The notes beneath the pieces are model-generated. The model worked only from the letters and a program-made list of their open reading frames with translations. It searched no databases and was not told the DNA's origin. From MRBY01 sp943371005 (GTDB lineage Bacteria > Cyanobacteriota > Cyanobacteriia > Cyanobacteriales > MRBY01), in NCBI GenBank assembly GCA_943371005.1, contig CALRTB020000002.1:124001-188000 (forward strand): a stretch of 64,000 bases of DNA, written 5' to 3'. This document shows, in pieces, positions 62,577 to 64,000 of the stretch (positions are counted from its first letter, which is position 1; each line of letters begins with the position of its first letter). The position numbers were made by a program, and so were the translations under genes.

Positions 62577-64000
62577 CTACTCAGACTTCGGTGTTGCCCC
62601 AAACTGTTCAATCAAAATGTTCTTCACGGTTGCTTTGAGGGTATCCCCACAGGGAACTTTCTGAGCGACCGGTGCACCGAGGCTGGCATGCTTGCCGACT
62701 GTCCCCCCAGTGAGCACATTGACCGCTTCGACAATCGCTCCATCAACTTTCGCCTTAGACCCGATAAAGCCGATATCACCCACCTGGGCCTGACCACAGG
62801 AATTCGGGCAGCCAGTCCAATGCATCCGTACCCGTTGGGGAATCTCTAATTCAGCATCCAGTTCACGGGCCAGCGCTAACCCCTGTTCCTTTGTTTCCAC
62901 AAGGGCAAAGTTGCAGTAGCGATTTCCTGTACAAGACACAAAAGAACGTACCAGGGTTGAAGGATTCACCGAGAATTTTTCTAGTAACGGTTCCTGGAGC
63001 AGAGCATCAATGTTTTCGCTTTTAACGTAGGGAATAATAAAATTCTCTTCCACTGTGGCCCGAATTTCGCCATTGCCATAGGTCTCCGCCAGGCGTGCCA
63101 CCTCAAACATATCCTCTGCGGTCAGGCGTCCGGCAGGGACATGCAAGCCTACATAGTGGTAACCTGCCTGTTTTTGGGCATAGACACCGATGTGGTCCCG
63201 CTTATCCATGGTTAAGGCGTGTTCTGGGGCTGCTGGTTCTAAAGATTGACCAATTTCTGCTTCTAATCTCGCCCGGAAAGCATCGACACCCCAAGCTTCG
63301 ACGAGCCATAACACCCGGGCTTTCGCGCGATTACCCCGTAGACCTTCCTCAGCACTGTGGCGAGTATATAGCGCTAAGATGCCACGACTAACCGCAAGGA
63401 CAGCTTCGTTGGGGGGAACCCAAACATTAATCGCAATCCCTTCGGCTTGACGTTGGGCGGAAAAATATCCACCAATAAGCACATTAAAGCCAAATTGCCC
63501 ATCCTTAAAAGCCGGCACAAAGCCAATGTCATTGATTTCTACGTGGGAAGAATTATCGGGAGCTCCTTCTAGGCAGATATTAAACTTCCGGGGGAGGTCA
63601 CTAAATTCGAGACTGCCTTCACCATAATTGGTGATCATATTTTGAAGTTGGGCGGCGAGTTCGCGGGTATCAAAATATTCTTCAGGATCAATACCTGCGA
63701 CGGGAGACCCTGTAATGTTGCGCACATTATCGTGGCCAGACTGCACCGTTGTGAGGCCCACTTGCTTTAATTTCGTCAAAATCTCTGGGGTATCTTCCAG
63801 ACGAATGCCGCGCAGTTGGATGTTCTGGCGGGTTGTGATATCGGCACTCCCATCTTCGCCGTAGCGCTGCACAATTTCTGCGAGGACTCGCACTTGGGCA
63901 CTGTTGAGGATGCCATGGGGAGTCCGCAGACGCAACATAAATTTGCCTGGGGTTACCGGTCGGTGGAAGAGTCCCAGAAATTTAAGACGAATGATTAAGT
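62577..64000 (-). CDS. nirA: Ferredoxin-nitrite reductase, 5' end outside the window
   Basis: NirA reduces nitrite to ammonium with six electrons from ferredoxin. The frame is open through base 64000, so the N-terminus is missing; residues before the first in-window Met read LFHRPVTPGKFMLRLRTPHG, which fits NirA. The 4Fe-4S/siroheme cysteines are in SCTGNRYCNFALVETK and TGCPNSCGQAQVGDIGF. The CPNSC form is that of nitrite reductase and not of sulfite reductase. About 470 of the usual 510 or so residues are present. Promoter and upstream neighbours lie beyond the window. Confidence 0.93.
   Translation of the reverse strand, partial: LIIRLKFLGLFHRPVTPGKFMLRLRTPHGILNSAQVRVLAEIVQRYGEDGSADITTRQNIQLRGIRLEDTPEILTKLKQVGLTTVQSGHDNVRNITGSPVAGIDPEEYFDTRELAAQLQNMITNYGEGSLEFSDLPRKFNICLEGAPDNSSHVEINDIGFVPAFKDGQFGFNVLIGGYFSAQRQAEGIAINVWVPPNEAVLAVSRGILALYTRHSAEEGLRGNRAKARVLWLVEAWGVDAFRARLEAEIGQSLEPAAPEHALTMDKRDHIGVYAQKQAGYHYVGLHVPAGRLTAEDMFEVARLAETYGNGEIRATVEENFIIPYVKSENIDALLQEPLLEKFSVNPSTLVRSFVSCTGNRYCNFALVETKEQGLALARELDAELEIPQRVRMHWTGCPNSCGQAQVGDIGFIGSKAKVDGAIVEAVNVLTGGTVGKHASLGAPVAQKVPCGDTLKATVKNILIEQFGATPKSE

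Overview
The window is a gene-dense piece of a cyanobacterial chromosome. The gene content points to an oxygenic phototroph: photosystem I subunit PsaM, carotenoid isomerase CrtH, the ferredoxin:thioredoxin reductase catalytic chain, glycogen branching enzyme, oxygen-dependent HemF, ferredoxin-dependent NirA, a group 2 sigma-70 factor, and the cyanobacteria-associated families DUF1816, DUF760 and DUF3386. The octamer GCGATCGC (HIP1) occurs dozens of times. Protein style and HIP1 density fit a marine Picosynechococcus (Synechococcus sp. PCC 7002 group). That assignment is inference from memory, not a search result. I saw no transposase, phage gene, integrase or CRISPR array.

Layout. 0-9 kb: an FHA-GAF-adenylate cyclase, ispD, a glycosyltransferase-9/GmhB-like pair, htpG, an ExoD-family membrane protein and recQ. 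9-16 kb, mostly minus strand: a secreted TPR protein, a lipoprotein with two phospholipase-D motifs plus an EF-hand and helix-hairpin-helix repeats, a TIGR03943 protein, a small FHA protein, a solitary pstB and a DUF389 membrane protein; then rpmF on plus. 16-27 kb: crtH, a SpoIID protein, hisA, tRNA-Cys, glgB, gloB, ilvE, an M61 peptidase and a CRP-family regulator. 27-37 kb: polyphosphate:AMP phosphotransferase, DUF3386, an EamA transporter, recG, Uma2, a YqiA-like hydrolase, an LpxB-related protein, DUF309, ftrC and DUF1816. 37-46 kb: lexA, a methyltransferase, clpP-gmk-remA, a C-terminal processing protease, an ABC1/UbiB kinase, a cytochrome b561-like protein and a nitroreductase. 46-64 kb: a NERD protein, a CHAT-like/TPR membrane protein, acs, a substrate-binding lipoprotein, a Fur-family regulator, PhoX, a ComB-like phosphatase, psaM, TerC, a sigma factor, DUF760, lnt, panB, hemF, a 49-residue protein and the 3' part of nirA.

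How the genes relate. Most are single genes or two- to three-gene units on alternating strands, and many minus-strand units end in clear intrinsic terminators. Likely co-transcribed sets are GT9-gmhB, exoD-recQ, YqiA-LpxB-like, ftrC-DUF309, remA-gmk-clpP and panB-lnt. The window carries both a cAMP-producing enzyme and a CRP-type regulator with the cAMP-contact residues, plus polyphosphate, phosphate (pstB, PhoX) and nitrogen (nirA) functions.

I did not find an obvious new multi-gene system. The strongest candidates for something undescribed are the PLD/EF-hand/HhH lipoprotein, the membrane protein joining a CHAT-like start to TPRs beside a membrane NERD nuclease-like protein, two very small unannotated-looking genes, and a 733-bp non-coding stretch before the processing protease that has a hairpin over a ribosome-binding site.
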